A stretch of DNA of 64,000 nt from Methylophilus sp. QUAN. Its GTDB lineage: Bacteria > Pseudomonadota > Gammaproteobacteria > Burkholderiales > Methylophilaceae. The translations under genes and the position numbers were made by a program. Positions within the stretch are counted from its first letter, which is position 1. Each line of letters starts with the position of its first letter. Location: assembly GCF_015354445.1 (NCBI RefSeq), contig NZ_JADKYT010000002.1, positions 496,001 to 560,000 of the forward strand, written 5' to 3'. Below the pieces are notes generated by a model. It was not told the origin of the DNA. It saw only the letters and a list, made by a program, of their open reading frames with translations, and searched no databases. Below are positions 45,717 through 54,719 of this stretch, piece after piece.

Positions 45717-46519
45717 ACTAGCGATTGTTTCATCCATGTCTGCAACACTTTGATGTTTCTTGCAAAAAATACTGCAGTGGCTGGCAGTAAATGACAGGGG
45801 TTAGACTGCAGAAAGTAACGGCATTGTAGTTGATAGACAGCAAAGTAAGTGCCCCACAATTTGCGGATATTGACTCTGTCGCGGACTCGATAGTGCAGCA
45901 GAACCTCGTTTAGACAGGCAAACGTGCTCTGTGCATGGGTGCGCAGGAGCAACTCTTGGTCCTCACAAAAGTAGGGCGCCGGGGTAGCATAGCGGTATGT
46001 TCTGAACCAGCTGGTTTTTCCCATCCAGGTCGGATGTGGCATGTAGATGCTGCGCCATGGTTTATTGCATAGAGACGTGTGCTCCAATTCGTAAGGTAGG
46101 CTGCCATTAACCTGCCCTTGACCATCAATCGTGTTCACGCGGGTAGATAGTAGGTCTACATCCGGATGTTTTTGCAAATAGGCAACTTGCTTTTCAAAGC
46201 GGCGTGGTAAGGCGACATCGTCCTGATCCATACGGGCAAAAAATGTGCCTTGTGCCAGATCTATACATTCATTTAGTCGCGCGGCCAGACCGTAATTATT
46301 GCCATCATTGAACAAGTGTATTCTTGGGTCATCCAGTATCCCGATCTGCCGCAGGTTTGCGATGGCATGATCCGTCGAGCCGTCATCGATTATCAGTAAC
46401 TCCCAATATGGATAACTTTGCTGGAGGAGAGATTTGATCGCTTCAGCAAGCAAAGGTCCGGCATTGTAAATTGGCATGCCTATGCTAATAAGAGGTGGTG
46501 TGTGTGTAGACATTTGCAT
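45713..46519 (-). CDS. Glycosyltransferase family 2
   Basis: The 268-residue GT-A enzyme has ISIGMPIYNAGPLLAEAI and IDDGSTD in its nucleotide-binding half and ARMDQDDVALP as the DXD metal motif. A C-terminal segment is hydrophobic-aromatic but not clearly a membrane span. ATG 46519 and 46513 are both possible. Donor and acceptor are unknown. Confidence 0.88.
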   Translation of the reverse strand: MQMSTHTPPLISIGMPIYNAGPLLAEAIKSLLQQSYPYWELLIIDDGSTDHAIANLRQIGILDDPRIHLFNDGNNYGLAARLNECIDLAQGTFFARMDQDDVALPRRFEKQVAYLQKHPDVDLLSTRVNTIDGQGQVNGSLPYELEHTSLCNKPWRSIYMPHPTWMGKTSWFRTYRYATPAPYFCEDQELLLRTHAQSTFACLNEVLLHYRVRDRVNIRKLWGTYFAVYQLQCRYFLQSNPCHLLPATAVFFARNIKVLQTWMKQSLV

Positions 46520-46531
46520 GAAGAGTTCATT

Positions 46532-47467
46532 TTATAGGAACAGGTTATCTATAGTCATTGATAGGCCTTGCTCCAGTGACACAAGCGGCTCCCACCCTGT
46601 GTGGTGATTGAGTTTAGCGTAGTCAAGTACATTACATTTGACATCGAATGGTCTACTAGGTACGTATTCCACGTGAAGGGGGGCATGATGCTTTACTCGC
46701 AGTAACGTATTGATGTAGTTGATCAACTCCAAGTTGTTATAACCGATGCCGGTACCTATGTTATAGCACTCGTTGGCACGGCCAGCGGTGAGTGTGGACA
46801 CGATTGCATTGGCAAGGTCAGTGATGTAAATGTAATCCCTCACTGAACCGTTGAGACCAAATATTTTGATTGCTTTGCCCAAGCGGGCAGACGCAATAGC
46901 TGTTGCGACAAAGCCCTGGCCCTTAAACGGGGTTTGACCTATACCATAGGCGTTGCCGGGACGGACCACCATATATTCGAGCCCGTGAGTGACACTATAC
47001 AAGTTGGCGTAATTTTCTAGTGTCAATTTGGTTAGTCCATATGGTGAGATCGGATGTTTGGGATGTACCTCTGAAATAGGGATGTAACAAGCTTCGCCAT
47101 AGACAGTGCCACCGGACGAGACTAGCAGCAGCCTCTTGCCCAGCTTTGCAGTTTCAAGAAACAATTGTACGGAAGGAGTCAAATTTTCTTGTAAGTCCGT
47201 TAGCGGATTTTCAAACGAAGTGTTAGGAACTGAGGCGTAAGCCAGATGTACTATTTCGTCATGTGCTGCTATCAGGGGGGAAATAAATGCCAGATCACCA
47301 AAGTTACCTTGATGATAGGCAATTGAGGCATCTAACAATGGGTTTTTATTGGGCGATCTGCTCACCACGGAGACGCTGCGTTGCGTTGCATGTAATGCTT
47401 GTGCCAGCGCGGCGCCAATAAAGCCATTGCCACCGATTAACAGTGTTTTTTTTAAGTGTGACTGCAT
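46532..47467 (-). CDS. SDR nucleotide-sugar epimerase/reductase
   Basis: The 311-residue extended SDR has the NAD(P) motif GGNGFIGAAL (about residues 12-21), the SSGGTVYG strand and the catalytic YGLTK motif (YxxxK). It resembles UDP-hexose 4-epimerases and the WbpV-like reductases that act after WbpM-type dehydratases. In this operon it could reduce or epimerise the FlaA1/PglF product to UDP-QuiNAc or a related sugar. That assignment is inference. Confidence 0.8.
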   Translation of the reverse strand: MQSHLKKTLLIGGNGFIGAALAQALHATQRSVSVVSRSPNKNPLLDASIAYHQGNFGDLAFISPLIAAHDEIVHLAYASVPNTSFENPLTDLQENLTPSVQLFLETAKLGKRLLLVSSGGTVYGEACYIPISEVHPKHPISPYGLTKLTLENYANLYSVTHGLEYMVVRPGNAYGIGQTPFKGQGFVATAIASARLGKAIKIFGLNGSVRDYIYITDLANAIVSTLTAGRANECYNIGTGIGYNNLELINYINTLLRVKHHAPLHVEYVPSRPFDVKCNVLDYAKLNHHTGWEPLVSLEQGLSMTIDNLFL

Positions 47468-47474
47468 GGTGTGA

Positions 47475-48347
47475 CTATATTTTTATCCAGTTTTCCGGAA
47501 TTAGGTCCTTTGATGAGCGGCCATTTACAAACCATTCTCGTGGAGAAATGACAATTTTTGCCTGATTTTCATTGAGCCAAGCCCCCCACCAGCTAAATGT
47601 GCTATTAGCAATAATATTGTGTTTGCATAGGCTCATTAGCTGCATGTCCACGTAATTCTGGTCGCCAGTGTTATGTGAAACAAAGCTGTGTATATCATAA
47701 TCCGCAAAAGTTTCTTTGGCCCAAGCAATATCATCAGAAAAAATAAAATATCTAGGATTGCGGACGTTGGCGTTTATATGTGCCATCGCAGCGCGATAGT
47801 AGTCCATGTCGCATTGGTAATAAATCGATTGATTCACGGTTTGAGATACATAGTCTCCGCGACGTATATGAAGGCTCACTGCCACACTTTCGGCGATCTC
47901 ATTTGCAAGGGCTTGGTTAGCTGGAGATTTCAAAGGTGGAAAATTAAAATCTGCGCGAATTTGATTAGCATAATTGGAAAAGTAACGCTCCGACTGCCAG
48001 TAGCCATCTAGATAGACATTATTTGGTAGTGCCGGAAATTGTTGCCAGTAATGCTCTGAAGGCTCGAAAATGATGGGCTGGCTCAGTTGGGGAGTATTCA
48101 GCTTTCTTAGAATTTTCTTACACATGGGATGTGTGCGAAAGCCAATTAAGTGTTTCATTGTGGCAGGCTCAATTGGCCGACATACAGCTGGAAATAGACG
48201 CATCAGCAATAGAGGGTGTAGGCTATACCCGTCGAAGTCTGCGGTATCGAGAAAAAGTCCGGTCTGATGCTGTAAGGCGAGTGCTTTGCCTGCAGCATAT
48301 TGAAACATCTGATTGCCCAGACCGCCAATGACATTCGAAATAATCAT
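47475..48347 (-). CDS. GT11 alpha-1,2-fucosyltransferase-like enzyme
   Basis: The 290-residue GT11 enzyme has the N-terminal GGLGNQMFQYAAGKAL and the donor-site motif SLHIRRGDYV (HxRRxD). The family uses GDP-L-fucose; members from colitose-containing O-antigens act with GDP-colitose, the 3-deoxy analogue. With gmd, a ColD-type enzyme and a ColC-like enzyme nearby, colitose transfer is likely. The gene is notably AT-rich compared with the flagellar genes. Confidence 0.88.
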   Translation of the reverse strand: MIISNVIGGLGNQMFQYAAGKALALQHQTGLFLDTADFDGYSLHPLLLMRLFPAVCRPIEPATMKHLIGFRTHPMCKKILRKLNTPQLSQPIIFEPSEHYWQQFPALPNNVYLDGYWQSERYFSNYANQIRADFNFPPLKSPANQALANEIAESVAVSLHIRRGDYVSQTVNQSIYYQCDMDYYRAAMAHINANVRNPRYFIFSDDIAWAKETFADYDIHSFVSHNTGDQNYVDMQLMSLCKHNIIANSTFSWWGAWLNENQAKIVISPREWFVNGRSSKDLIPENWIKI

Positions 48348-48358
48348 AATTTATACGT

Positions 48359-49822
48359 TTAAATTCTTGTTTTCAAAAGTGCATGTACGTGATGATTGTT
48401 GCGAAAGAGGTAACTGCAGTAAATCATGAACAGCATCCCTTCAAGACAAAGAACCATGGTTGCATAGCCAATACTGGGTCTGAGTAATGGTTTTAAGACT
48501 AAATTGATGATAACCATGCATAGTGGCAATGCTATCAGGTATAAGTCTATATGAAACGCTATATGGTTGAACATGGATTTAAACATGGCTGCAAATAACA
48601 GTGCTCCTGAAGCAACGAGAAGCAGGGCAAGATAAATGACTGGCCAATCCATGATTGCGCTGATTAGGCTACTGGCCAAGACCAATCCCCCTCCCACTAC
48701 ATATGGAGTAATATTGTCACTCGTGTTTTTTGTTACTTGGGTAGCTTGTGAAAGTAGGGCTGAAATCACACGAAAGAATTCGAATATAAAAGCGAACGGT
48801 AGCAGCCAAGACATAGCTTGATAGGCTTGGTGTCCAGAAACTAGCGGTAATACTAAATCTGCGCCCATGATAAAGAGAGCAAGCAAAAAAAGGTAAATGG
48901 GTAATACCGCATTTACCAGATGACAAAAGGCCTTTGCAGGCATGTCCGATGCGCTTACAGACAGCGTCCGGTAAAAGTAGGGATAAATAAACTGGGTCAT
49001 CAGTGCCTCAAAAACGGCCCAAATTTGTGATGCAAAAATATATGCAAAGGCAAATGTGCCTAGTATCTCGGCACCCCAAAACCACTCGATCACAAAGCGA
49101 TAGCTCGTTGTGTAAAACCATAATAGCGCTGCGGAGACTGCCAATGGTGCACAATAATGACGCAGGATTTGTTTGTTCATAAAGGGTTGAGTTGGCTGTA
49201 GCTGCGGGCCTAAAATCTGACCTAAGGCGATCCATGCCAGCCCGCTTCCGATCACGCAGCCTATAATTGAACCTGCAAACCACATGCTGCCAGTGTCGTG
49301 AATTTTGCATAGTATGACTGCTGACATTAGCGTGCACAATGATGTGATGAACTCCAGACATACCGCTTGTAGTCGTTGTCCAAGCATGTTTAGCATTGGC
49401 ACCAGTGTTGCGTTCCATGTACCGCTTAGAACTACCAGCCCCATCATCACGGACGTCCATACAATTGGCTCTTTAAATATTGTGCCATGTAGCCATGACC
49501 AGATAACCAAGCTGATAGTTGCTATCACCGAAACAGCCAGGATATAACCCTGATATGCTTTTAAATACGAGCGTAGCGTGTGCTGGTCAAACCACTCGTG
49601 GGTGTGGCGATTGACGTGCTGTCCAACCGGACTGATTAGAAATAGACCAAAAAAGGCTCTAAATCCTGTGAGTAGTGCAAACAGGCCAAACTCAGCAGGG
49701 CTTAGCATGGTAGTCGCTATCCTCAGGGTTGCGAATGCGATTACGACTTGTGCAGCCCGCCCCAAAGCCAATAAGAGAAAGTCACGTGAGATGTTCAAGG
49801 TCTTTTGTAACCGTATCGACAA
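48359..49822 (-). CDS. wzx: Wzx-type polysaccharide flippase
   Basis: The protein has about 487 residues and 12-14 predicted membrane helices of the polysaccharide-transport/MOP superfamily, beginning ALGRAAQVVIAFATLRIA. It should flip the lipid-linked glycan to the periplasm. No ATG starts the frame before the first helix; TTG 49822 or TTG 49798 is the likely start. The first overlaps the GT10 gene by 41 nt. Confidence 0.85.
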   Translation of the reverse strand: MSIRLQKTLNISRDFLLLALGRAAQVVIAFATLRIATTMLSPAEFGLFALLTGFRAFFGLFLISPVGQHVNRHTHEWFDQHTLRSYLKAYQGYILAVSVIATISLVIWSWLHGTIFKEPIVWTSVMMGLVVLSGTWNATLVPMLNMLGQRLQAVCLEFITSLCTLMSAVILCKIHDTGSMWFAGSIIGCVIGSGLAWIALGQILGPQLQPTQPFMNKQILRHYCAPLAVSAALLWFYTTSYRFVIEWFWGAEILGTFAFAYIFASQIWAVFEALMTQFIYPYFYRTLSVSASDMPAKAFCHLVNAVLPIYLFLLALFIMGADLVLPLVSGHQAYQAMSWLLPFAFIFEFFRVISALLSQATQVTKNTSDNITPYVVGGGLVLASSLISAIMDWPVIYLALLLVASGALLFAAMFKSMFNHIAFHIDLYLIALPLCMVIINLVLKPLLRPSIGYATMVLCLEGMLFMIYCSYLFRNNHHVHALLKTRI

Positions 49823-50813
49823 TTGTATTTACGAAGGTTGCAGAGGAAAATTCTTGTGCCTTCTCACTTTGAAGAAAATGTACAATATTTCTTTGGTACT
49901 CTATGTATTCCATCTCTGTGATTGTGTTTAGGAAAACATACATCTCTGCCGTGTCTTTGAATTGCTTGCGATTTATGAAGCAGTTCGCTGGAATGTACTG
50001 TGTAATATTTGATGCCCCCCAATACACCGGAACACAACCATAGAAGAAACTATCGAATATTTTTTCGGTAATGTAACCTGGTAAGTCAGCGACATTTTCA
50101 TAGCAAATATTGAATTTTGTTGTTAATAAAGCGTCGCTTTTTCGGTTCAATTTACCCTTGTATATTTGCAGCTTTTTGAAAGGCCACACCGACTTGAGTT
50201 TTTTAAAAAAGACACGCAATATTTTTCCAGTAAGCCCATGACCAAGCATTGGTAGATCCCAATCGGTTCCATAAAGGTTTAGCGCATCTTTGGCATGTTT
50301 CTCAAACCATTTAATTGTTTTAATACGTTCCACGTAAAGATCACGTTTGTCTGTGCGAGCTAGCGATTTATTGCCCGCTATCAGGCAACAAAGTTGGTGC
50401 CTTTGCTGCCAGCCATCAATGTCTGGGATGCGTATTTGCTGGGGATAATTGATTTTTATGAACTGGTTGCCATCGACCAGATCGTCTCGCCAAGTGAATA
50501 CCTTGTTATATTGTTGCCATAAAGTTGGCTTTGCATTGAGTGGTTTGATTAAGTGTGACTCAAGCATCAGAAGGTAACTGTTGATTGCATGAGTAGTTGG
50601 CCTGCAGTCAAGATGTAGTTCGAAGTCAGCATGAGCGAGATTAATGAACTTGTCGGCAGTATCTAGGCTGATCTTGTGAGTAGCAAAGGCCTCTTTGAGG
50701 CTGATCCAACTTTTAAATCCATCGTCCCTATTTAGCGGATTGTTTAGGTCAAAGATGGCGTTGTCGCTGAATCCTTGAATATCGATACTTCCTTTGTAAT
50801 TTTGGTTGTCCAT
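49782..50813 (-). CDS. GT10 alpha-1,3-fucosyltransferase-like enzyme
   Basis: The 343-residue protein carries the GT10 signature: FNICYENVADLPGYITEKIF followed by FYGCVPVYWGASN (about residues 232-268), where the Glu-Lys pair binds GDP-fucose. The N-terminal half is the variable acceptor domain. The coding sequence is AT-rich. With GDP-colitose probable in this locus, the donor may be colitose rather than fucose. The start MDNQNYKGS has no strong ribosome site. Confidence 0.85.
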   Translation of the reverse strand: MDNQNYKGSIDIQGFSDNAIFDLNNPLNRDDGFKSWISLKEAFATHKISLDTADKFINLAHADFELHLDCRPTTHAINSYLLMLESHLIKPLNAKPTLWQQYNKVFTWRDDLVDGNQFIKINYPQQIRIPDIDGWQQRHQLCCLIAGNKSLARTDKRDLYVERIKTIKWFEKHAKDALNLYGTDWDLPMLGHGLTGKILRVFFKKLKSVWPFKKLQIYKGKLNRKSDALLTTKFNICYENVADLPGYITEKIFDSFFYGCVPVYWGASNITQYIPANCFINRKQFKDTAEMYVFLNTITEMEYIEYQRNIVHFLQSEKAQEFSSATFVNTIVDTVTKDLEHLT

Positions 50814-50860
50814 GTGGAGTGACTAATTTTGATATTTGAGCCTAACCCTTAGTGAAGTTT

Positions 50861-51469
50861 TCAAGCGGTAACGTTTTGGTGTTCTAGTTGTTTAAAGATA
50901 ACTGCGGCCTGTTCTAGAGACTGCTCCCACCATTTTGATGCCAGTATTTGCTGTTGTTTTGCTTCGCTAAACCGATATCTCAAGATTCTTGCTGGTACTC
51001 CTGCAACGATGGCAAATGGTGGAACATCTCGGGTAACTACTGCGTTGGCAGCAATTACAGCACCTACACCGACTTTAACGCCTCTAAGGATGATGGCATC
51101 TACGCCAATCCAAACATCGCTTTCGATAAGGCACTCTTCACGTGTAAGCTCTTGCCAAGGGTCGGCATAAAATAATGATGAGGTTGAAATGCGATTCAAG
51201 TGGTGTTCGCCATGACCAATTGAAACATTGTTTGCGATGGAGCAAAATCGCCCAATAGTACTCCTGGTTATGAAGCTACTTTTTCCAATATAAGTATAAC
51301 TTCCAATGCTTGAGCTTGCATCGATTACCACATCCTTCATGGTGCTGATAAACCATGCATGTTTAATTGCTTGCGGAGCAATCCAGCAGCTTCTGATGTT
51401 ACATTTTCTGGACAGGTTCGCCCAAAGTGCAAATCCAGAATTGATTATGCCTCTGGCTAGATAGCGCAT
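50861..51469 (-). CDS. Hexapeptide-repeat acetyltransferase (CatB/Vat type)
   Basis: The 202-residue left-handed beta-helix enzyme has repeats such as [19 protein letters not shown] and [20 protein letters not shown]. The catalytic His is probably in IGHGEHHLN (about residue 88). It should O-acetylate a sugar of the glycan with acetyl-CoA. Its start overlaps the ColD-type gene by 13 nt. Confidence 0.85.
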   Translation of the reverse strand: MRYLARGIINSGFALWANLSRKCNIRSCWIAPQAIKHAWFISTMKDVVIDASSSIGSYTYIGKSSFITRSTIGRFCSIANNVSIGHGEHHLNRISTSSLFYADPWQELTREECLIESDVWIGVDAIILRGVKVGVGAVIAANAVVTRDVPPFAIVAGVPARILRYRFSEAKQQQILASKWWEQSLEQAAVIFKQLEHQNVTA

Positions 51470-52623
51470 AATGTGTGAATCGCCTCGTCAATCTTATAAT
51501 GATGGTTACCAATAAATAGGCCATGCTGATCGATATGTTCTGCATTTTTTAGTTGGCCATGCACTGTTGCATCGAAGTATTTGACGACTTCGTTTTTGGC
51601 AAAGTTACCTGCCACAATCGGTCTACACTCAAAGCCTAGCGTGTTTAATCGCTCAATTAGTGTTTTACGAGTCCATTGGCTGCCAGGGCGAATCACTAGG
51701 CTAAAACCAAACCAGCTGCTTTCTCCAATTTCTTTCTGTATCATGATGTCTGGATGGTCTGATAGTGTGGTTTGTAGCAGTTTTGCATTTTCCCTTCTGG
51801 CTTTAACCAGGCTTGGTAGTTTTTCAACCTGATACAGGCCGATGGCGCCAGAAAGCTCTAGGGGGCGCAGGTTGTAGCCTGGTAATACGAATCGGAATGA
51901 CTCTTCAAATGGGTCATCGCTCTTTTCGCTGCAAACAAGATTATGTTTTGGCAGGTTACGTGTCCATCCATGTGCACGCAGTGAAAGCATGATTTGGTAA
52001 AGCTCTTCGTCGTCGGTGACGACCAAGCCACCTTCCATGGTAGAGATATGATGGCTGAAGAACGAACTATAAGTGCCCATTAGGCCAAAAGTGCCGGCTT
52101 GTTTGCCTTCGAAGGTTGCTCCCATGGATTCACAATTGTCTTCCAGCAACAGGATGTTTTTACCTTTTGTGATCTGTTGTATGCGCTTAAAGTCATTGGG
52201 GTTGCCCAGCAGGTTTACTGCCAGGATGGCGCGTGTGTTTTCAGTAATCGCCGATTCCAGCTGTTCCAGATCAAGGTTCAGTGTTTCCAGGTCGATATCG
52301 ACAAATTTCAGTTTCAGGCCGTATTGGTATAAAGGGTAATAAGTGGTGCTCCAAGAGACCGCTGGCACGATCACTTCATCACCACGTTTCAGCTGGTAGG
52401 CTGGGTTTTGGCTATAGAACAGTGCAGCGATCATGATCAGATTGGCGGAGGAGCCGGAGTTGACCATAATGGCATACTTGCTGCCTGTGAATGCGGCAAA
52501 CTGTTCTTCGAATGCTTTGACGTGGCTGCCCATGGTGAACATGCCAGAGTCGATCACGCGGTGCATGGCCGCGATTTCCTTCTCATCCCAAGTGGTGGTT
52601 GCGAGAGGGTATTTAAACGACAT
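51457..52623 (-). CDS. colD: GDP-4-keto-6-deoxy-D-mannose 3-dehydratase (ColD type)
   Basis: The 388-residue DegT-fold PLP enzyme has [13 protein letters not shown] (His191-His192) where aminotransferases of this family have the PLP-binding lysine. The Lys-to-His change is the hallmark of ColD-type 3-dehydratases, which use PLP and glutamate to remove the 3-hydroxyl. Flanking sequence ([46 protein letters not shown]) also fits ColD as I remember it. It acts after gmd and before the ColC-like enzyme to give GDP-L-colitose. The stop of the ColC-like gene overlaps its start. Confidence 0.93.
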   Translation of the reverse strand: MSFKYPLATTTWDEKEIAAMHRVIDSGMFTMGSHVKAFEEQFAAFTGSKYAIMVNSGSSANLIMIAALFYSQNPAYQLKRGDEVIVPAVSWSTTYYPLYQYGLKLKFVDIDLETLNLDLEQLESAITENTRAILAVNLLGNPNDFKRIQQITKGKNILLLEDNCESMGATFEGKQAGTFGLMGTYSSFFSHHISTMEGGLVVTDDEELYQIMLSLRAHGWTRNLPKHNLVCSEKSDDPFEESFRFVLPGYNLRPLELSGAIGLYQVEKLPSLVKARRENAKLLQTTLSDHPDIMIQKEIGESSWFGFSLVIRPGSQWTRKTLIERLNTLGFECRPIVAGNFAKNEVVKYFDATVHGQLKNAEHIDQHGLFIGNHHYKIDEAIHTLCAI

Positions 52624-53543
52624 TATTGCTGTTCCTTCAGATAAAAGTGATAGGTGCTGGCGATACCTTGCTTGAGTGAGTGAGTAGGCTGCCAGCCCCA
52701 GGCCGTTTGCTTGTCGACATTGACCAGTTTGCGCGCCATGCCCACAGGCTTACTTAAGTCATGTACGAAGGTACCTTCATAGCCGATGACTTCGGCTGTT
52801 GCTTCATAGTATTCGTTGATTGTATAGTCATAGCCGAGGCCGACATTCATCAGCGCTGGCAATGAAGAAAATCGACCAATGGCGGAAACTATGAGCTGTG
52901 CCAAATCGCCGGCATACATGAATTCGCGTCTTGCCTCGCCTGTGCCCCATATTTCAACGGTTTTATCGCCATGCTGTTTGGCTAGGTGGATTTTGTGGAT
53001 GATAGCTGGAATTAGGTGTGAATGTTTGGGATCAAACTTGTCGTACTTCCCATACAGGTTGCAGGGTATTAGCGTCTTGTAATTAAAATCCGGATTTTCC
53101 CGCTGAATGTATTCCCCCAAACGCGCCGTGACAATCTTGGCTAGTGCGTAACCCTCATTGGTCGGCTCCAACTCACCGGTTAGAATCATTTCTTCCGTTA
53201 GTGGTTCCTGATGGTTTCTGGGATACATACAGGAACTTCCCAGATTTAGCACTTGTTTTACACCGTTTTCCAGGCAGGCCATGAGCAGGTTGCGGCCCAT
53301 GTCAAGGTTGTTGACCAGAAAGCTAACAGGTTCACGGATATTTGCCTGTATGCCGCCTACCATGCCGGCGGCATGTATGACTAACTCCGGTTTGAGCTCG
53401 GTAATCATTTGACGGGTTTGGGGATAGTCAAGCAGGTTCATCTGTTGACTTGTTGGTGCAAACCATTCGATGGATGTGTCGGCAAAGGCATCAATCAGAT
53501 TTTTGCCAACTAGCCCGCTGCCGCCAGTAAGTAAAATACGCAT
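52623..53543 (-). CDS. colC: GDP-L-colitose synthase (ColC-like; GDP-fucose synthase family)
   Basis: The 306-residue extended SDR has LLTGGSGLVGKNL at its N-terminus, SSCMYP and the catalytic YALAK. The family is that of GDP-L-fucose synthase (Fcl), which epimerises and reduces a 4-keto sugar. The context with ColD and the CNLYGKYDKFDPKHSHLIPA segment favour the colitose branch. Plain Fcl activity on the undeoxygenated intermediate is the alternative, and the enzyme may do both. It starts 7 nt after gmd. Confidence 0.85.
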   Translation of the reverse strand: MRILLTGGSGLVGKNLIDAFADTSIEWFAPTSQQMNLLDYPQTRQMITELKPELVIHAAGMVGGIQANIREPVSFLVNNLDMGRNLLMACLENGVKQVLNLGSSCMYPRNHQEPLTEEMILTGELEPTNEGYALAKIVTARLGEYIQRENPDFNYKTLIPCNLYGKYDKFDPKHSHLIPAIIHKIHLAKQHGDKTVEIWGTGEARREFMYAGDLAQLIVSAIGRFSSLPALMNVGLGYDYTINEYYEATAEVIGYEGTFVHDLSKPVGMARKLVNVDKQTAWGWQPTHSLKQGIASTYHFYLKEQQ

Positions 53544-53550
53544 GACTGAT

Positions 53551-54639
53551 TTATTCGAAATAATTTTGCACCACGTAGCCGTGTTTTTTTACTAACTCGT
53601 CGCGTTCTGCAATACGTAAGTCCTCTCTCACCATTTCTGCGACCAGGTCTGCAAACGGAATTTTAGGAGTCCAGCCTAACTTTTCTCTGGCTTTAGAGGC
53701 ATCACCCAATAGGGTCTCTACTTCAGTTGGGCGGAAGTAGCGAGGATCCACTTGGACGATACATTTTCCTTGCTGGTCATAGCCTTTTTCATCAATGCCC
53801 GCGCCTTGCCACTGAATGTTTATACCAAGTTCTGTGGCAGCCGCATCGACAAAGTCGCGCACACTGAATTGCACACCAGTAGCAATAACAAAATCTTCAG
53901 CGGCCTCCTGTTGTAGCATCAGCCACTGCATCTCGACATAATCCTTGGCGTGTCCCCAGTCACGTTTGGCATCCAAATTGCCTAGGTAGAGGGAGTCCTG
54001 CAAGCCGAGTTTTATACGAGCAAGAGCACGTGTGATTTTGCGTGTGACAAAGGTTTCGCCTCGGATAGGGCTTTCGTGGTTGAAGAGAATACCGTTACAG
54101 GCATAGATACCGTAAGCTTCACGATAGTTGACCGTGATCCAGTAGGCGTATAACTTGGCTACGGCATATGGGCTTCGTGGATAGAAGGGAGTGGTTTCCT
54201 TTTGCGGGGTTTCTTGTACCAGGCCATACAATTCGGAAGTCGACGCCTGATAAAACCTGGTTTTCTTGGTTAATCCCAGAATGCGAATTGCTTCTAGGAT
54301 TCGCAATGCTCCGAGGGCATCTGAATTGGCTGTATATTCTGGCTCTTCAAATGAAACGGCGACATGGCTTTGAGCAGCTAGGTTGTAAATTTCATCTGGC
54401 TGAACTTTCTGGATGATACGGGTCAGGCTGGAGGAGTCTGTCATGTCTCCATGATGTAAGTAAAAAGGCTTGCCTTCTGCATGCGGGTCATGAAACAAGT
54501 GATCTACACGTGCTGTGTTAAATAATGATGAACGTCTTTTAATGCCATGGACAATATAGCCCTTGTTAAGCAGCAGTTCTGCCAGATAGGCGCCATCTTG
54601 ACCAGTTACGCCCGTGATCAATGCAACTTTTTGTGTCAT
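53551..54639 (-). CDS. gmd: GDP-mannose 4,6-dehydratase
   Basis: The 362-residue SDR makes GDP-4-keto-6-deoxy-D-mannose, the branch point for fucose, colitose and perosamine. [15 protein letters not shown] binds [12 protein letters not shown] and [10 protein letters not shown] carry the catalytic Ser/Glu and YxxxK. I start at ATG 54639 ([10 protein letters not shown]); 26 further residues upstream are not part of the family and would read through the promoter. It is the first gene of the polysaccharide operon. Confidence 0.95.
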   Translation of the reverse strand: MTQKVALITGVTGQDGAYLAELLLNKGYIVHGIKRRSSLFNTARVDHLFHDPHAEGKPFYLHHGDMTDSSSLTRIIQKVQPDEIYNLAAQSHVAVSFEEPEYTANSDALGALRILEAIRILGLTKKTRFYQASTSELYGLVQETPQKETTPFYPRSPYAVAKLYAYWITVNYREAYGIYACNGILFNHESPIRGETFVTRKITRALARIKLGLQDSLYLGNLDAKRDWGHAKDYVEMQWLMLQQEAAEDFVIATGVQFSVRDFVDAAATELGINIQWQGAGIDEKGYDQQGKCIVQVDPRYFRPTEVETLLGDASKAREKLGWTPKIPFADLVAEMVREDLRIAERDELVKKHGYVVQNYFE

Positions 54640-54670
54640 TTTAGCCAGTATGTAAGTCAGTAAATGTAGA

Positions 54671-54679
54671 ATTATAGCA
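54671..54679 (-). promoter_or_regulatory. Extended -10 promoter of the polysaccharide operon
   Basis: On the minus strand TGC precedes a perfect TATAAT, giving the TGn extended -10 element. There is no good -35. Transcription would start near 54664, about 25 nt before the gmd start codon, and could run to the last gene at 42077. Confidence 0.6.
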
Positions 54680-54719
54680 TGAGGAAAAAGCAGTACCGGG
54701 CTGGACCTGTCAGTCATTT

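Noticed and set aside
51457-52623. Reading the DegT-fold protein as a sugar aminotransferase such as perosamine synthase
   Set aside because: The PLP-binding lysine is replaced by histidine, which fits 3-dehydratases of the ColD type and not aminotransferases.
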